Source: JABMQB01 sp964408795 (GTDB taxonomy: Bacteria > Bacteroidota > Bacteroidia > Bacteroidales > Prolixibacteraceae). From it: 64,000 nucleotides of DNA. The notes under the pieces were generated by a model, which saw only the letters and a program-made list of their open reading frames with translations, was not told where the DNA came from and did no database searches. The DNA lies in NCBI GenBank assembly GCA_964408795.1, contig CAYPAW010000075.1, positions 1 to 64,000 on the forward strand. Reading direction: 5' to 3'. This document shows positions 9,307-18,156 of this stretch, piece by piece. Every line of letters starts with the position of its first letter. Positions within the stretch are counted from its first letter, which is position 1. The position numbers and the translations under genes are program-made.

Positions 9307-9879
9307 ATGAACTATTTTGTTATCGTCATATCCGCTATTCTTGTCAACAACATTGTGTTGATGCAGTTCCTGGGGATCTGCCCCTTTCTGGGGGTATCCA
9401 AAAAGGTATCCACGGCCGTTGGCATGATGGGAGCGGTGGCCTTTGTCATGGTACTGGCCACCCTGGTAACCTACCTGATCCAGATTTACATCCTCAATCC
9501 GTTGCACCTTGATTTTCTCCAGACCATTTCGTTTATTCTGATCATTGCTTTTCTGGTTCAGCTGGTGGAAATCATCCTGAAAAAGGCCAGTCCACCGCTG
9601 TATCAGGCCCTGGGGATCTATCTGCCGCTGATCACCACCAACTGTGCCATTTTGGGAGTGGCTATTTTAACGGTTCAGAAGGATTTTAATCTTCTGGAAG
9701 GCGTTGTTTTTGCCTTATCCAACGCCATTGGTTTTGGCCTGGCGTTGATATTGTTTTCCGGTATGCGCGAGCATCTCGACCTGATGAATGTGCCGAAAGG
9801 ATTGCGGGGAACCCCCATTGCACTGATCACGGCCGGCATCCTTGCCATGGCATTCATGGGATTCTCCGGACTGGTATAG
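9307..9879 (+). CDS. rnfA: Rnf electron transport complex subunit A
   Basis: A 190-residue membrane protein with about six transmembrane helices. GICPFLGVS (about residue 24) and NCAILGVA (about residue 109) match the cysteine sites of RnfE, in inverted topology, and complete the intramembrane Fe-S centre. It is the last gene of the operon; the order B-C-D-G-E-A is the common one in Bacteroidota and Clostridia. Downstream is a GC-rich inverted repeat around 9913-9930 (CCCCG...CGGGG) without a clear T-tract. Confidence 0.95.
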   Translation: MNYFVIVISAILVNNIVLMQFLGICPFLGVSKKVSTAVGMMGAVAFVMVLATLVTYLIQIYILNPLHLDFLQTISFILIIAFLVQLVEIILKKASPPLYQALGIYLPLITTNCAILGVAILTVQKDFNLLEGVVFALSNAIGFGLALILFSGMREHLDLMNVPKGLRGTPIALITAGILAMAFMGFSGLV

Positions 9880-10001
9880 TGTATGGCAACCCCCATGAAT
9901 CATGAAACCCCGAAATCCCGGGGGAAGAAACGAAACACCACAGAATACAAGGGATGAATGGCTTTGGTATGAATGAAGGTCCGGCAGGATTCCGCTCTCT
10001 C

Positions 10002-10793
10002 CTACCCTTCCACATCCTCCAGTTCGTCTGAAAGATCTTCTGTCAGATCGGCATCCAGGAAATCGCCGTCCTCCGGAAGGATCAATCGGAACCGGGACAC
10101 CTGATCGAGCTGTAAGGTTCCCTCCTGAAGTTCCAGTTCCAGCACATGGCCCCCAAATTGTTTATCGTCCGAGATAAAATGCAAATGGTAGCCCGTAACG
10201 TTGATGCCGGTTACATAAGGTGGACAATAGAATCCGGCCAGCGTACCGCTTATGGAATGGGCTTCAAATTCGGGCTGATGGGCCGCTACCTCAGCCAGCG
10301 TAGGATAGGGCTTCACCTGAGCCGGGACACTTCGGGTTTTCACATACGAGAAATTCCCTTTTACCTGAATGGCATAAAACAAATTCGCACTCGTTTGCAG
10401 GCTGTCGATGGTGTCCTTCAGGGAATCATAATCCAGAGAAGAAACAGGCCGGGTCCATTCCGGATGAAAACAGGTAACCGTGGCAAACGGGGTTTTGGTA
10501 CTGTGAACATCGGGTTCATACACCTTCCCGTCGGATTTCACCTGATAAAAAACCCCGTTCAGAAAAGTCATCTCCCCATCCAGGGCATTGAAAGTACCGA
10601 TCCCAAAATCCCCCATTCCCGTGAGTTCCGACAACAGGGTGGAACCATCAAAAACTCCCTGCATCAAGGCATCAATGGTTGAAATCTGTACAATCTCCTG
10701 GGGTTTGGATTCTTCTTTCACACAGGAAAAACCCATCAAAAACAGCAACACCAGGAATCCGTTGCGAAGTGCTGAAGATCGAAAAGAATGCAT
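10002..10793 (-). CDS. budA: Acetolactate decarboxylase, exported lipoprotein
   Basis: A 263-residue protein that converts 2-acetolactate to acetoin. The family signature is clear: GDFGIGTFNALDGEMTFLNG and, near the C-terminus, GYHLHFISDDKQFGGHVL, which supplies the three metal-binding histidines (HLH and GGH). The conserved glutamate is probably the one in DGEM. The N-terminus is hydrophobic and ends in a lipobox (LMGFSC), so the enzyme is predicted to be a lipoprotein outside the cytoplasm. The start at 10793 places the lipobox correctly; an upstream in-frame ATG at 10853 would overlap the preceding gene. It lies ten bases after the Nramp-like gene on the same strand, so the two are probably cotranscribed. 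Confidence 0.85.
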   Translation of the reverse strand: MHSFRSSALRNGFLVLLFLMGFSCVKEESKPQEIVQISTIDALMQGVFDGSTLLSELTGMGDFGIGTFNALDGEMTFLNGVFYQVKSDGKVYEPDVHSTKTPFATVTCFHPEWTRPVSSLDYDSLKDTIDSLQTSANLFYAIQVKGNFSYVKTRSVPAQVKPYPTLAEVAAHQPEFEAHSISGTLAGFYCPPYVTGINVTGYHLHFISDDKQFGGHVLELELQEGTLQLDQVSRFRLILPEDGDFLDADLTEDLSDELEDVEG

Positions 10794-10803
10794 TCTTTTG
10801 AAT

Positions 10804-12048
10804 TTAAAAAATTCGTAAAACAATAAAATAAACAGCAAAAGCCGATAAAACAACCAGTCCGATCCAACTCAGAATACGCAAACCCGTTTTGGGTTGATCG
10901 GCAAGGGCAATGTGATCACTGGTAACGGCCTTATAATTCAGATAACCCAACACGGGTGCGGTAATGAAAGACAACGACGTGGCTATATCGACCAGCAGTT
11001 TTATTTTGGAGGAGAAAGAAGTCATTACCAGAAAAGCAATCACCAGCAGAAGAAGCCACCAGAAATAATTGAGATAACGGACTGCCCGGGTTTTCTGAAT
11101 CGAGGGAATGAGAATTTTCGTTACGGGAACCAGAACCCTCGGATAGGCATCAATCAACGTGAGGGTGGTGCTGAACATGGTGGCCGAGGCAGCTATGGCA
11201 ATGATCACATGGGTCCACTTCCCAATGGATGAGGTGTAGAGTTCGAATAATTGCATGGCAAAAACGGATCCGTTTTCCGAAAAATCGATTCCTGATCCAT
11301 ACATGCTCAGGGCTCCCAGGGACAGAAAACAAAGCGCCAGGAAGGTGGTTCCGATGTACCCGATGTTGAAATCGAGCAAGATCTCTTTTCGTGTGGGCCG
11401 GTACCCGGTTTGTTTGATTTTTTCCAGGGTCCACATGGAATTCCATACCGAGATATCAATGGCACTGGGCATCCACCCCGCAATGGCTATGAGAAAAGCC
11501 ACATTCAAGGGATTCCAGGTAAACGATTCGGCATACGCCGGATCGGGATGGAAGCCCCTGGTAAAGGCGGCAATAACAGCTACTACCGTGGAAAGCGCCA
11601 GAATCAACATGAAAACTTTCATGAGATGATCCAGGGCTTTGTAACGTCCCACGGCAACCACCAAAAGACAAATCCCGAAAATGAGGATCGTCCATTCCTG
11701 AAAACTTAAAAGCCCCGGGAAAAGGGAACTGAAGATGCCGATCGTTACCGAAGTAACCGCAGCCTGCATGGTGAACATCGTACCAAGGGTCATCACAAAA
11801 AACAGCGTAACGGCCCACTTCCCCATCCGGTGGTAACCATGAATCAGGCTTTCACCGGAAACCGCAGCATAACGGGGTCCAAATTCAAAAAAAGGATACT
11901 TCAGCAAATTGACGAGCAAAACCAAAACGATCAGGTCAAAACCAAAACTGGCTCCCGCACGCGTCGACTGAACCAGGTGGGAAACTCCAACGGCTGCTCC
12001 TGCCCATATGATCCCCGGACCAAGAACTTTCCAGAAATTTCTTTTCAT
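10804..12048 (-). CDS. Nramp-family transporter with non-canonical metal-site motifs
   Basis: A 414-residue inner-membrane protein with about eleven hydrophobic segments and overall Nramp (SLC11) resemblance from GPGIIWAGAAVGVSH onward. The two motifs that bind metal in classical Nramp proteins are changed. In TM1 the DPGN motif is replaced by the sequence AAVGVSH. In TM6 the MPHN motif is replaced by GWMPSAIDIS. The substrate is therefore uncertain: it may belong to an Nramp-related group that moves another cation. It sits directly upstream of the exported acetolactate decarboxylase on the same strand. The start at 12048 gives a normal N-terminus for the family. Confidence 0.75.
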   Translation of the reverse strand: MKRNFWKVLGPGIIWAGAAVGVSHLVQSTRAGASFGFDLIVLVLLVNLLKYPFFEFGPRYAAVSGESLIHGYHRMGKWAVTLFFVMTLGTMFTMQAAVTSVTIGIFSSLFPGLLSFQEWTILIFGICLLVVAVGRYKALDHLMKVFMLILALSTVVAVIAAFTRGFHPDPAYAESFTWNPLNVAFLIAIAGWMPSAIDISVWNSMWTLEKIKQTGYRPTRKEILLDFNIGYIGTTFLALCFLSLGALSMYGSGIDFSENGSVFAMQLFELYTSSIGKWTHVIIAIAASATMFSTTLTLIDAYPRVLVPVTKILIPSIQKTRAVRYLNYFWWLLLLVIAFLVMTSFSSKIKLLVDIATSLSFITAPVLGYLNYKAVTSDHIALADQPKTGLRILSWIGLVVLSAFAVYFIVLRIF

Positions 12049-12263
12049 AGGATCAAAGTGTTCAATTTATAAGGTATTCACGATAGCTATCGGGATCGGA
12101 ATCCATCATACCCTTCGGGGGTATATTTGATGCTCGTTCCATAGAAAACCAATTGTACGATAAAAACCGGCACCCCACCGGGTTGATTACGCGCCGTCAA
12201 ATATAGAGAATTACAAAAAAGAAAAGAGGGAAAGATCCTGGAATCTTCGGATTTTTTTTCACG

Positions 12264-12986
12264 CTACACCACTTCCATATTTTCCATCGGGATGCTGTTT
12301 TTTCCCTTAAAACGCAACAGAAGGTTTGCTACCGCAAGGGTATCTTTTTCGCAGTAACGGATAATCCGGTCCAGGTCGTTTTCCGCATAATAGACCCTGG
12401 CGACCATGCTGCCATCGATATCGTCTTTGGGCGTGGGTATTTCAAAAAGATCACACAACAAAGCCAGCGAAGTATAATGTTTGTAGTCACCAAATTTCCA
12501 GAGCTGCAGGGTATCCATGAGCTGGTCTTTGATTTCCCATGGTTTGGCGCCTGCCACATCCAGAATTTCAGGCAACCGCAATCCATGGATCAGGCTTCTG
12601 CGCGCTATATAGGGAAAATCAAACTCCTGACCGTTGTGCGCACAAAGTCTTTTTTTTCCGGCTGCTGAAAACTTTGACAGAGCATGGTTGAAGGCCGATA
12701 GCAGTTTTTTTTCCGGATCATCGTAAAACGATTTGACCCGGAAGAAGAATTCTCCTTTTCTCTGAAAAATATACCCGGCCGAGATACATATGATTTTCCC
12801 GAATTCAGGATAAATCCCGGCCCGCTCAAAGAGCGATTCAGGGGTGGTTGTTTCATCCCCGTAATGTTTCATTTTTGCATCCCAGTGTTTCCGGAAGGAT
12901 TCCGGCATATCGGCATATCCGGGCCATAAAGGAACGGTTTCAATATCGAGAAACAACACTTCTTCAATGTTCAGATGATTTAACAT
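12264..12986 (-). CDS. Predicted 3'-5' exonuclease of the PolB-like type
   Basis: A 240-residue DnaQ-fold nuclease. All three exonuclease motifs are visible: ExoI FLDIETV (about residue 13), ExoII CAHNGQEFDFPYI (about residue 112) and ExoIII YCEKDTLAVANL (about residue 207). The acidic residues needed for two metal ions are present. The family (PF10108, related to the proofreading domain of DNA polymerase B) is common as a stand-alone protein in Bacteroidota; its substrate in the cell is not known. It follows udk by two bases, so the two are probably cotranscribed. Confidence 0.8.
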   Translation of the reverse strand: MLNHLNIEEVLFLDIETVPLWPGYADMPESFRKHWDAKMKHYGDETTTPESLFERAGIYPEFGKIICISAGYIFQRKGEFFFRVKSFYDDPEKKLLSAFNHALSKFSAAGKKRLCAHNGQEFDFPYIARRSLIHGLRLPEILDVAGAKPWEIKDQLMDTLQLWKFGDYKHYTSLALLCDLFEIPTPKDDIDGSMVARVYYAENDLDRIIRYCEKDTLAVANLLLRFKGKNSIPMENMEVV

Positions 12987-12988
12987 GG

Positions 12989-13603
12989 CTATTGGTTATT
13001 TAAGGATTGCTTGATGTAGTGGGTTAATACATGAATGGCTACCTGGTTTTTGCCCCCCTGAGGGATGATGATATCGGCAAATTGTTTGGTTGGTTCAATA
13101 AACTGAATATGGCTGGGGCGAACGGTTTTTTCATACCGTTCGAGAACCTGGTCAATGGTACGGCCCCGTTCCTCCATATCACGACGGATAACCCGTGAAA
13201 GCCGCAGATCCGGAGCACATTCAACATACACCTTGATATCCATCAGATGACGTAATTTTTGGTGACTGAGACAAAGGATGCCTTCCAGGAGCAACACCTG
13301 GCGGGGGTGTATTTCCCTGTATTCGTCCAACCGGGTACAGGTCAGCATCGAATAGACCGGTTCCTGAATGGTTTTCCCCAAGCGCAAAGCCTTGACATGT
13401 TGAACCATCAGATCGAATTCAATGGCCGACGGATGATCAAAATTTGTTTTCCTGCGTTCTTCCAGGGGCAACCTACTCAGATCGTAATAGTACGAATCAT
13501 GGGAAAGTATGGCCACCTCGCCCTGGGAAAATTCCTCAATAATCTTATTGACAACCGTGGTTTTTCCCGATCCGGTTCCCCCTGCAATTCCAATCACTAA
13601 CAT
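12989..13603 (-). CDS. udk: Uridine kinase
   Basis: A 204-residue kinase that phosphorylates uridine and cytidine in pyrimidine salvage, using ATP or GTP. The Walker A motif GGTGSGKTT lies at about residue 7. The nucleoside region follows with SHDSYYYDLSRLP and NFDHPSAIEFD, and the lid has RVIRRDMEERGRTIDQVLERY. The length is normal. The start at 13603 (MLVIGIAGG) is chosen because the family begins there; an in-frame ATG at 13690 would add 29 residues without family likeness. Confidence 0.93.
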   Translation of the reverse strand: MLVIGIAGGTGSGKTTVVNKIIEEFSQGEVAILSHDSYYYDLSRLPLEERRKTNFDHPSAIEFDLMVQHVKALRLGKTIQEPVYSMLTCTRLDEYREIHPRQVLLLEGILCLSHQKLRHLMDIKVYVECAPDLRLSRVIRRDMEERGRTIDQVLERYEKTVRPSHIQFIEPTKQFADIIIPQGGKNQVAIHVLTHYIKQSLNNQ

Positions 13604-13766
13604 ACTTTTAACTTTTGTTTTGTACCTTCGGCGGGTAATCATTAATTTTACCCGGGACCCAATAAATGATTTTTTGCTTTGAAAACACAAGATACAAATA
13701 AAACTTCAGAACGCACGGTCGCCGGAAAATAGTATAAACAGGCTGCAGCCACTAAGGATCAAACCC

Positions 13767-14756
13767 ATGAACGGATTATATCCCTTGAAATTTGAATCCC
13801 GTTATTTTGAAAAAATCTGGGGAGGAAAGAAGATACATACAGTATTGGATAAAGATTGCGGTGACCTGCCCAATTGCGGTGAAAGCTGGGAAATCTCCGG
13901 GGTCGAAGACAACGTGTCGGTTGTTTCCAACGGATTTCTGGCAGGAAATACCCTTCAGGAGCTGATAGAAATTTATATGGGCGACCTTGTGGGGGAAAGA
14001 ATCTATGAAAAACACGGAATTGAATTTCCCCTTCTGGTGAAATTCATTGATGCCCATGCGGATCTATCCATACAGGTGCATCCCGATGATCCATTGGCCA
14101 AAGAGCGGCACAATGCCTTCGGAAAAACCGAAATGTGGTATGTCCTGGATGCCGAAAAGGGAGCCAGACTGAATTCCGGGTTCAACAGACCACTGACCCG
14201 GGAGGAGTTTGTAGCCCATCTCAACGGGGGCCGTCTGCTGGATATTCTTTCCTACGAAGAAGTTCAGAAAGGGGATGTCTTTTTTTTACCGGCCGGAAGA
14301 GTCCATGCTCTCGGAGCCGGAATCCTGGTGGCGGAAATTCAACAAACCTCGGATGTGACCTACCGGATCCATGATTTTGACCGAACCGATGCCCAGGGAA
14401 GAAAAAGAGATTTACATACCGACCTGGCATTGGATGCCATCCATTTCGACTACCAAAAAACCTATAAAAAGAAATACCAAGAAGAGATCAATAACCCTAC
14501 GGAACTGGTTCATTGCGACTATTTCACCACCAACCTTCTGGTGTTAAACAAAACAATTGCGCGCGATTTTTATTCCGTTGACTCGTTTGTAATCTATGTG
14601 TGCCTCGAAGGCGAACTGGAATTGAACTACAGCGGAGGTAGCGGATTCCTGAAAAAAGGAGAAACCCTGCTGGTTCCGGCTTCCATTCCGAATTTCAGTT
14701 TGCGTCCTTTTCATGAGGCAGTGAGACTGCTGGAAGTATTCATTCCCAATGCCTAA
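13767..14756 (+). CDS. manA: Mannose-6-phosphate isomerase, class I
   Basis: A 329-residue zinc enzyme that interconverts fructose-6-phosphate and mannose-6-phosphate and so feeds GDP-sugar synthesis. The zinc ligands are visible in QVHPDD (about residue 97), KTEMWYVLD (about residue 118) and GRVHALGAGILVAEIQQ (about residue 177). The short single-cupin length fits the Bacteroidota/Firmicutes type. The two-base gap to engB suggests cotranscription. Confidence 0.92.
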   Translation: MNGLYPLKFESRYFEKIWGGKKIHTVLDKDCGDLPNCGESWEISGVEDNVSVVSNGFLAGNTLQELIEIYMGDLVGERIYEKHGIEFPLLVKFIDAHADLSIQVHPDDPLAKERHNAFGKTEMWYVLDAEKGARLNSGFNRPLTREEFVAHLNGGRLLDILSYEEVQKGDVFFLPAGRVHALGAGILVAEIQQTSDVTYRIHDFDRTDAQGRKRDLHTDLALDAIHFDYQKTYKKKYQEEINNPTELVHCDYFTTNLLVLNKTIARDFYSVDSFVIYVCLEGELELNYSGGSGFLKKGETLLVPASIPNFSLRPFHEAVRLLEVFIPNA

Positions 14757-14758
14757 CC

Positions 14759-15358
14759 ATGGAAGTCAAGAAAGCCCGTTTTCTGGTCAGCAATGCAGAT
14801 GCCTCAAAATGCCCGGCACCTGACAAGCCTGAGTATGCCTTTACCGGACGCTCCAACGTGGGAAAATCCTCGCTGCTGAATATGCTGGTTCAAAACAAAT
14901 CGCTGGCCAAAACATCGGGAAACCCCGGAAAAACAAGACTGATAAACCATTTTCTCATCAACGATGCATGGTACCTGGCCGACTTGCCGGGGTATGGGTA
15001 TGCCCGGGTCTCTAAACAAGAACGCAAAAAATTCGATCAGCTGATCCGCCAGTATATCGTAACACGAGAAAATCTGTATTGCCTTTTTCTCCTGATCGAT
15101 ATCCGGCATGAACCCCAGAAGATAGACCTGGAATTTATCCACTGGCTGGGGATGAGCCGCGTTCCGTTCGCTATGGTGTTTACCAAAGCCGATAAACTGA
15201 AACCTCAGGAGGCAGAGGAGAAGGTGAATCGTTACACCCAAAAACTTTCTGAAACCTGGGAAGAAGTACCTCCCTGGTTTCTATCATCCGCAACCCAAGG
15301 GTTGGGGAGAACAGAAATCCTTGCTTTTATCCAACAGATAAACGAATCAGCGAAATAG
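14759..15358 (+). CDS. engB: Ribosome biogenesis GTPase EngB/YsxC
   Basis: A 199-residue GTPase needed for assembly of the large ribosomal subunit. The G1 motif GRSNVGKSSLLN lies at about residue 31, G2 is in NPGKTRLIN, G3 is DLPGYGYA and G4 is FTKADKL, with SSATQGLG as G5. Length and motif order are those of the TrmE-Era-EngA-YihA-Septin family. It directly follows manA. Confidence 0.93.
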   Translation: MEVKKARFLVSNADASKCPAPDKPEYAFTGRSNVGKSSLLNMLVQNKSLAKTSGNPGKTRLINHFLINDAWYLADLPGYGYARVSKQERKKFDQLIRQYIVTRENLYCLFLLIDIRHEPQKIDLEFIHWLGMSRVPFAMVFTKADKLKPQEAEEKVNRYTQKLSETWEEVPPWFLSSATQGLGRTEILAFIQQINESAK

Positions 15359-15361
15359 AGT

Positions 15362-15393
15362 TTTGATAGTTTTTTAATTTCTTCTTACATTTA
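15362..15393 (+). promoter_or_regulatory. Probable promoter of prs
   Basis: A -33 TTTG at 15362-15365 and a -7 TACATTTA at 15386-15393 are separated by 20 bases, matching the Bacteroidota TTTG-N20-TAnnTTTG pattern with one mismatch in the -7. It lies about 80 bases upstream of the prs start. Confidence 0.45.
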
Positions 15394-15475
15394 AGGATCA
15401 GATAGGCAGGAATAAATAAGATATCGTATTATAAATGATCAACTTAACTATAATCCACAAAAAAAACGCACCAAC

Positions 15476-16417
15476 ATGGGCCACAAGAACCATCCGTTAA
15501 AAGTTTTTACCTGTACCGGGACCCGTCATTTAACAGAAAAAATCTGTGACAATTTAGGGATCTCTTTAGGCCGGTCGTCGTGTCCGGTTTTTGCCGATGG
15601 AGAATTTGAACCCTGTTACGAAGAGACCATTCGGGGGTCTCATGTTTTCATTGTTCAGTCGACGCCTCCCCCGGCGGATCATCTTATGGAGTTATTGCTC
15701 ATGATTGATGCTGCCAAGCGGGCCAGTGCCTACAAGATCAATGCGGTGATTCCCTATTTTGGGTATGCCCGCCAGGATCGCAAGGATAAACCCCGGGTAT
15801 CCATTGGAGCCAAGCTGGTTGCCGACCTTTTGTCGGCCGCAGGCGTCGACCGGGTGATCACCATGGATTTGCATGCCGACCAGATACAGGGTTTTTTCAA
15901 TGTGCCGGTTGACCATCTTTTTGCATCAGCCCATTTTATTCCCTTCATTCATAAGATGAACCTTCCTGATCTGGTGATCGCTTCTCCCGATGTGGGGGGA
16001 ACCAAACGGGCCAATACCTACTCAAAGATGCTGGAATGCGGAATGGTTATCTGCCATAAATCACGCGCCAAAGCCAATGTGGTGGGAAACATGACCGTTA
16101 TCGGAGATGTCACCGGGAAAGATGTCATCATTGTAGACGATATGATTGATACCGCCGGAACCATCACCAAAGCAGCCAACCTGATGAAGGAAAAAGGAGC
16201 CAGAAGTGTGAGGGCTTTTGCTGCCCATGGTGTGTTATCCGGCCCGGCCATCAAAAGAATCGATGAATCGGCCCTCGAAGAAGTCTACTTTACCGATTCC
16301 CTGGCCCCAAAGAACAGATCCGAAAAAATTAAATATATATCTGTTGCTGAGGCCTTTGGAGAAGCTATCCTGCGAATCTATAAAAATCATTCGATAAGTT
16401 CGTTATATTACCGGTAA
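15476..16417 (+). CDS. prs: Ribose-phosphate pyrophosphokinase
   Basis: A 313-residue enzyme that makes PRPP from ribose-5-phosphate and ATP for purine, pyrimidine, histidine and NAD synthesis. The family features are in order: FADGEFEPCYEETIRG (about residue 38), the flexible loop region YARQDRKDKPRVSIGAKL (about residue 98), DLHADQIQGFF and the PRPP-binding loop VDDMIDTAGT (about residue 221). Residues RQD and the KRA segment fit class I enzymes. It has its own promoter. Confidence 0.95.
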   Translation: MGHKNHPLKVFTCTGTRHLTEKICDNLGISLGRSSCPVFADGEFEPCYEETIRGSHVFIVQSTPPPADHLMELLLMIDAAKRASAYKINAVIPYFGYARQDRKDKPRVSIGAKLVADLLSAAGVDRVITMDLHADQIQGFFNVPVDHLFASAHFIPFIHKMNLPDLVIASPDVGGTKRANTYSKMLECGMVICHKSRAKANVVGNMTVIGDVTGKDVIIVDDMIDTAGTITKAANLMKEKGARSVRAFAAHGVLSGPAIKRIDESALEEVYFTDSLAPKNRSEKIKYISVAEAFGEAILRIYKNHSISSLYYR

Positions 16418-16421
16418 TGAT

Positions 16422-16429
16422 TATATTTG
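16422..16429 (+). promoter_or_regulatory. Probable -7 element of the rplY promoter
   Basis: TATATTTG matches the Bacteroidota -7 consensus exactly and lies just after the prs stop. The -33 is weak. It would give a leader of about 95 bases before the rplY ATG at 16534; the leader contains a small inverted repeat around CCGGCAGGATGCCTGG. Whether the leader regulates translation cannot be told from sequence alone. Confidence 0.45.
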
Positions 16430-16533
16430 CACCGCTTTTCAAAGAGAGCCAGCCTGTATAATTATGCATGCTGTTTTATCCCGGCAGGATGCCTGGAGCA
16501 AAACTGAGTACCATAATTGTTAATTAGAAAAAC

Positions 16534-17178
16534 ATGAAATCTGTAGTAATCAAAGGACAAAAAAGAGAAACCGTCGGCAAAAAAAATGCCCGAATGCTGA
16601 GAATAAACGGAAAGGTTCCGTGTGTATTATACGGAGGCGATAAACCCCTGCATTTCTATGCCGAGTTTGGTGAATTCCGTAAGGTTATTTATACTCCGGA
16701 AGTATTTCTGATCGACCTGGAAATTGAAGGAGAAACCTACAAAACGATACTCCAGGACCAGCAATGGCACCCCGTTGAAGAGAAACTTTTACACGTAGAT
16801 TTTCTTCTGATTAAAGAAGATAAACCGGTGAAAATGGAGATTCCGGTGAAAACCGAGGGACTGGCCAAGGGGATCAAACAAGGAGGAAAATTATACGTAA
16901 ACCTGCGCAAAATGCGGGTGAAAGCCCTGGCAAAAGACCTCCCGGACTCCATTGATATCCAGGTTGAGGATCTGGATATCGGCGACAGCATCAAAGTGGG
17001 TGACCTGAAAAGGGATAACCTGGAATTCCTCAACGATCCATCAAACGTTGTCGTTGGAGTCATCGTTACCCGAATGGCAAAAAGCCTCCTTCCTGAAGAA
17101 ATAGAAAAAGAAGAATTAGAAGGAGAAGAAACCGGTGAAGAATCCGAATCCGAACAAACAGCCAAAACAACGGAATAG
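16534..17178 (+). CDS. rplY: 50S ribosomal protein L25 (Ctc form)
   Basis: A 214-residue protein that binds 5S rRNA in the large subunit. It has the long, two-domain Ctc form: an L25-like N-terminal domain (about residues 1-90), a TL5-type beta domain (about 95-185) and an acidic C-terminal tail (EEIEKEELEGEETGEESE). The length is normal for Bacteroidota. Its 3' end runs close to pth, as in many genomes. Confidence 0.95.
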   Translation: MKSVVIKGQKRETVGKKNARMLRINGKVPCVLYGGDKPLHFYAEFGEFRKVIYTPEVFLIDLEIEGETYKTILQDQQWHPVEEKLLHVDFLLIKEDKPVKMEIPVKTEGLAKGIKQGGKLYVNLRKMRVKALAKDLPDSIDIQVEDLDIGDSIKVGDLKRDNLEFLNDPSNVVVGVIVTRMAKSLLPEEIEKEELEGEETGEESESEQTAKTTE

Positions 17179-17200
17179 TGATCACCCAAAAGGAAGCAAC

Positions 17201-17770
17201 TTGAAATACCTTATTGCCGGTCTGGGCAACATAGGAGGTGAATACCAAAATACACGCCATAACATTGGCTTTAGGATATTGGATGCATGGGCTGATGCAT
17301 CCAATATTTCTTTTGCAGACCGGAGATACGGATTCATCGCCGAACACAAATACCGGTCCAGAATCTTCATCCTTCTCCGTCCGACCACCTATGTAAACCT
17401 CAGTGGCCGGGCGGTAAATTACTGGTTGCAGAAAGAAAAAATCCCTGTCGAAAACCTGCTGGTTTTGGTGGATGATATTGCCTTGCCCTTTGGCGTATTG
17501 CGAATCAGGGCCAAAGGAGGCGATGGCGGGCACAACGGACTCAAAAGCATCCAGGAAACACTGGGCCATACCAACTATGCACGGTTGCGTTTTGGCATCG
17601 GAGACGAGTTTCCTCAAGGCTTTCAGGTCGATTATGTATTAAGCAAATGGACCGCCGAAGAGGAAAAAGCCCTTCCGGAAAGAATAGAATCCTGCATTGA
17701 AATAATCCAAAGCTTTGGTACGTTAGGCATAGAAAAAACCATGAATCGTTACAACAAAAAAGAAGAATAA
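17201..17770 (+). CDS. pth: Peptidyl-tRNA hydrolase
   Basis: A 189-residue enzyme that frees tRNA from peptidyl-tRNA dropped by stalled ribosomes. Family residues are present: GLGNIGGEYQNTRHNIGF with the catalytic histidine and asparagine, PTTYVNLSG, VDDIALPFG with the catalytic aspartate, and GGDGGHNGLKSI. Start choice: a TTG at 17201 gives the family N-terminus (MKYLIAGLGN) and has AAGGAAG eight bases before it. An in-frame ATG at 17135 would add 22 polar residues and overlap rplY by 44 bases. The TTG is preferred. Its stop overlaps the next ATG by one base. Confidence 0.9.
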   Translation: MKYLIAGLGNIGGEYQNTRHNIGFRILDAWADASNISFADRRYGFIAEHKYRSRIFILLRPTTYVNLSGRAVNYWLQKEKIPVENLLVLVDDIALPFGVLRIRAKGGDGGHNGLKSIQETLGHTNYARLRFGIGDEFPQGFQVDYVLSKWTAEEEKALPERIESCIEIIQSFGTLGIEKTMNRYNKKEE

Positions 17771-18156
17771 TGGATTCAGAAGTGCGGATTGATAAATGGC
17801 TTTGGGCCGTCCGGATCTTTAAAACCAGAAGCAAAGCGGCAGAAGCCTGTAAAAAAGGACTCGTCACCCTGAACAATCGTCCGGTGAAACCTTCCCATAC
17901 CGTGAAACCCGGACAGGTGGTCAATGTAAAAAAGGCCCCCGTCATCCATTCGTTTCAAGTGCTTCAAATAACACAAAACCGAATGCCCGCAAGCCTGACT
18001 TCCGGATTTGTGGAGGATATAACCCCGCCTGAACAACGCAAACTGCTCGAAGTACAACGAAAAATGTCCTGGTTTAACCGCAAAAAAGGAACCGGTCGCC
18101 CAACAAAAAAAGAGAGACGGAATCTGGATCGTTTTTTCAACCCGGATCCTTCGTAA
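17770..18156 (+). CDS. S4-domain RNA-binding protein (Hsp15-like)
   Basis: A 128-residue basic protein with an N-terminal S4 RNA-binding domain (RIDKWLWAVRIFKTRSKAAEACKKG, here split: RIDKWLWAVRIFKTR then SKAAEACKKG, about residues 6-31). It is followed by a lysine- and arginine-rich tail that ends in GRPTKKERRNLDRFF. This is the architecture of Hsp15 (HslR), which in E. coli binds 50S subunits carrying stalled nascent chains. Its position overlapping pth by one base fits a role in ribosome rescue. Confidence 0.88.
   Translation: MDSEVRIDKWLWAVRIFKTRSKAAEACKKGLVTLNNRPVKPSHTVKPGQVVNVKKAPVIHSFQVLQITQNRMPASLTSGFVEDITPPEQRKLLEVQRKMSWFNRKKGTGRPTKKERRNLDRFFNPDPS

Noticed and set aside
8731..9507. 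Long antisense open reading frame (258 codons) across rnfE and rnfA
   Set aside because: It crosses two well-supported genes and is rich in His, Gln and Asp in the manner of a reverse-frame shadow of membrane-protein codons.
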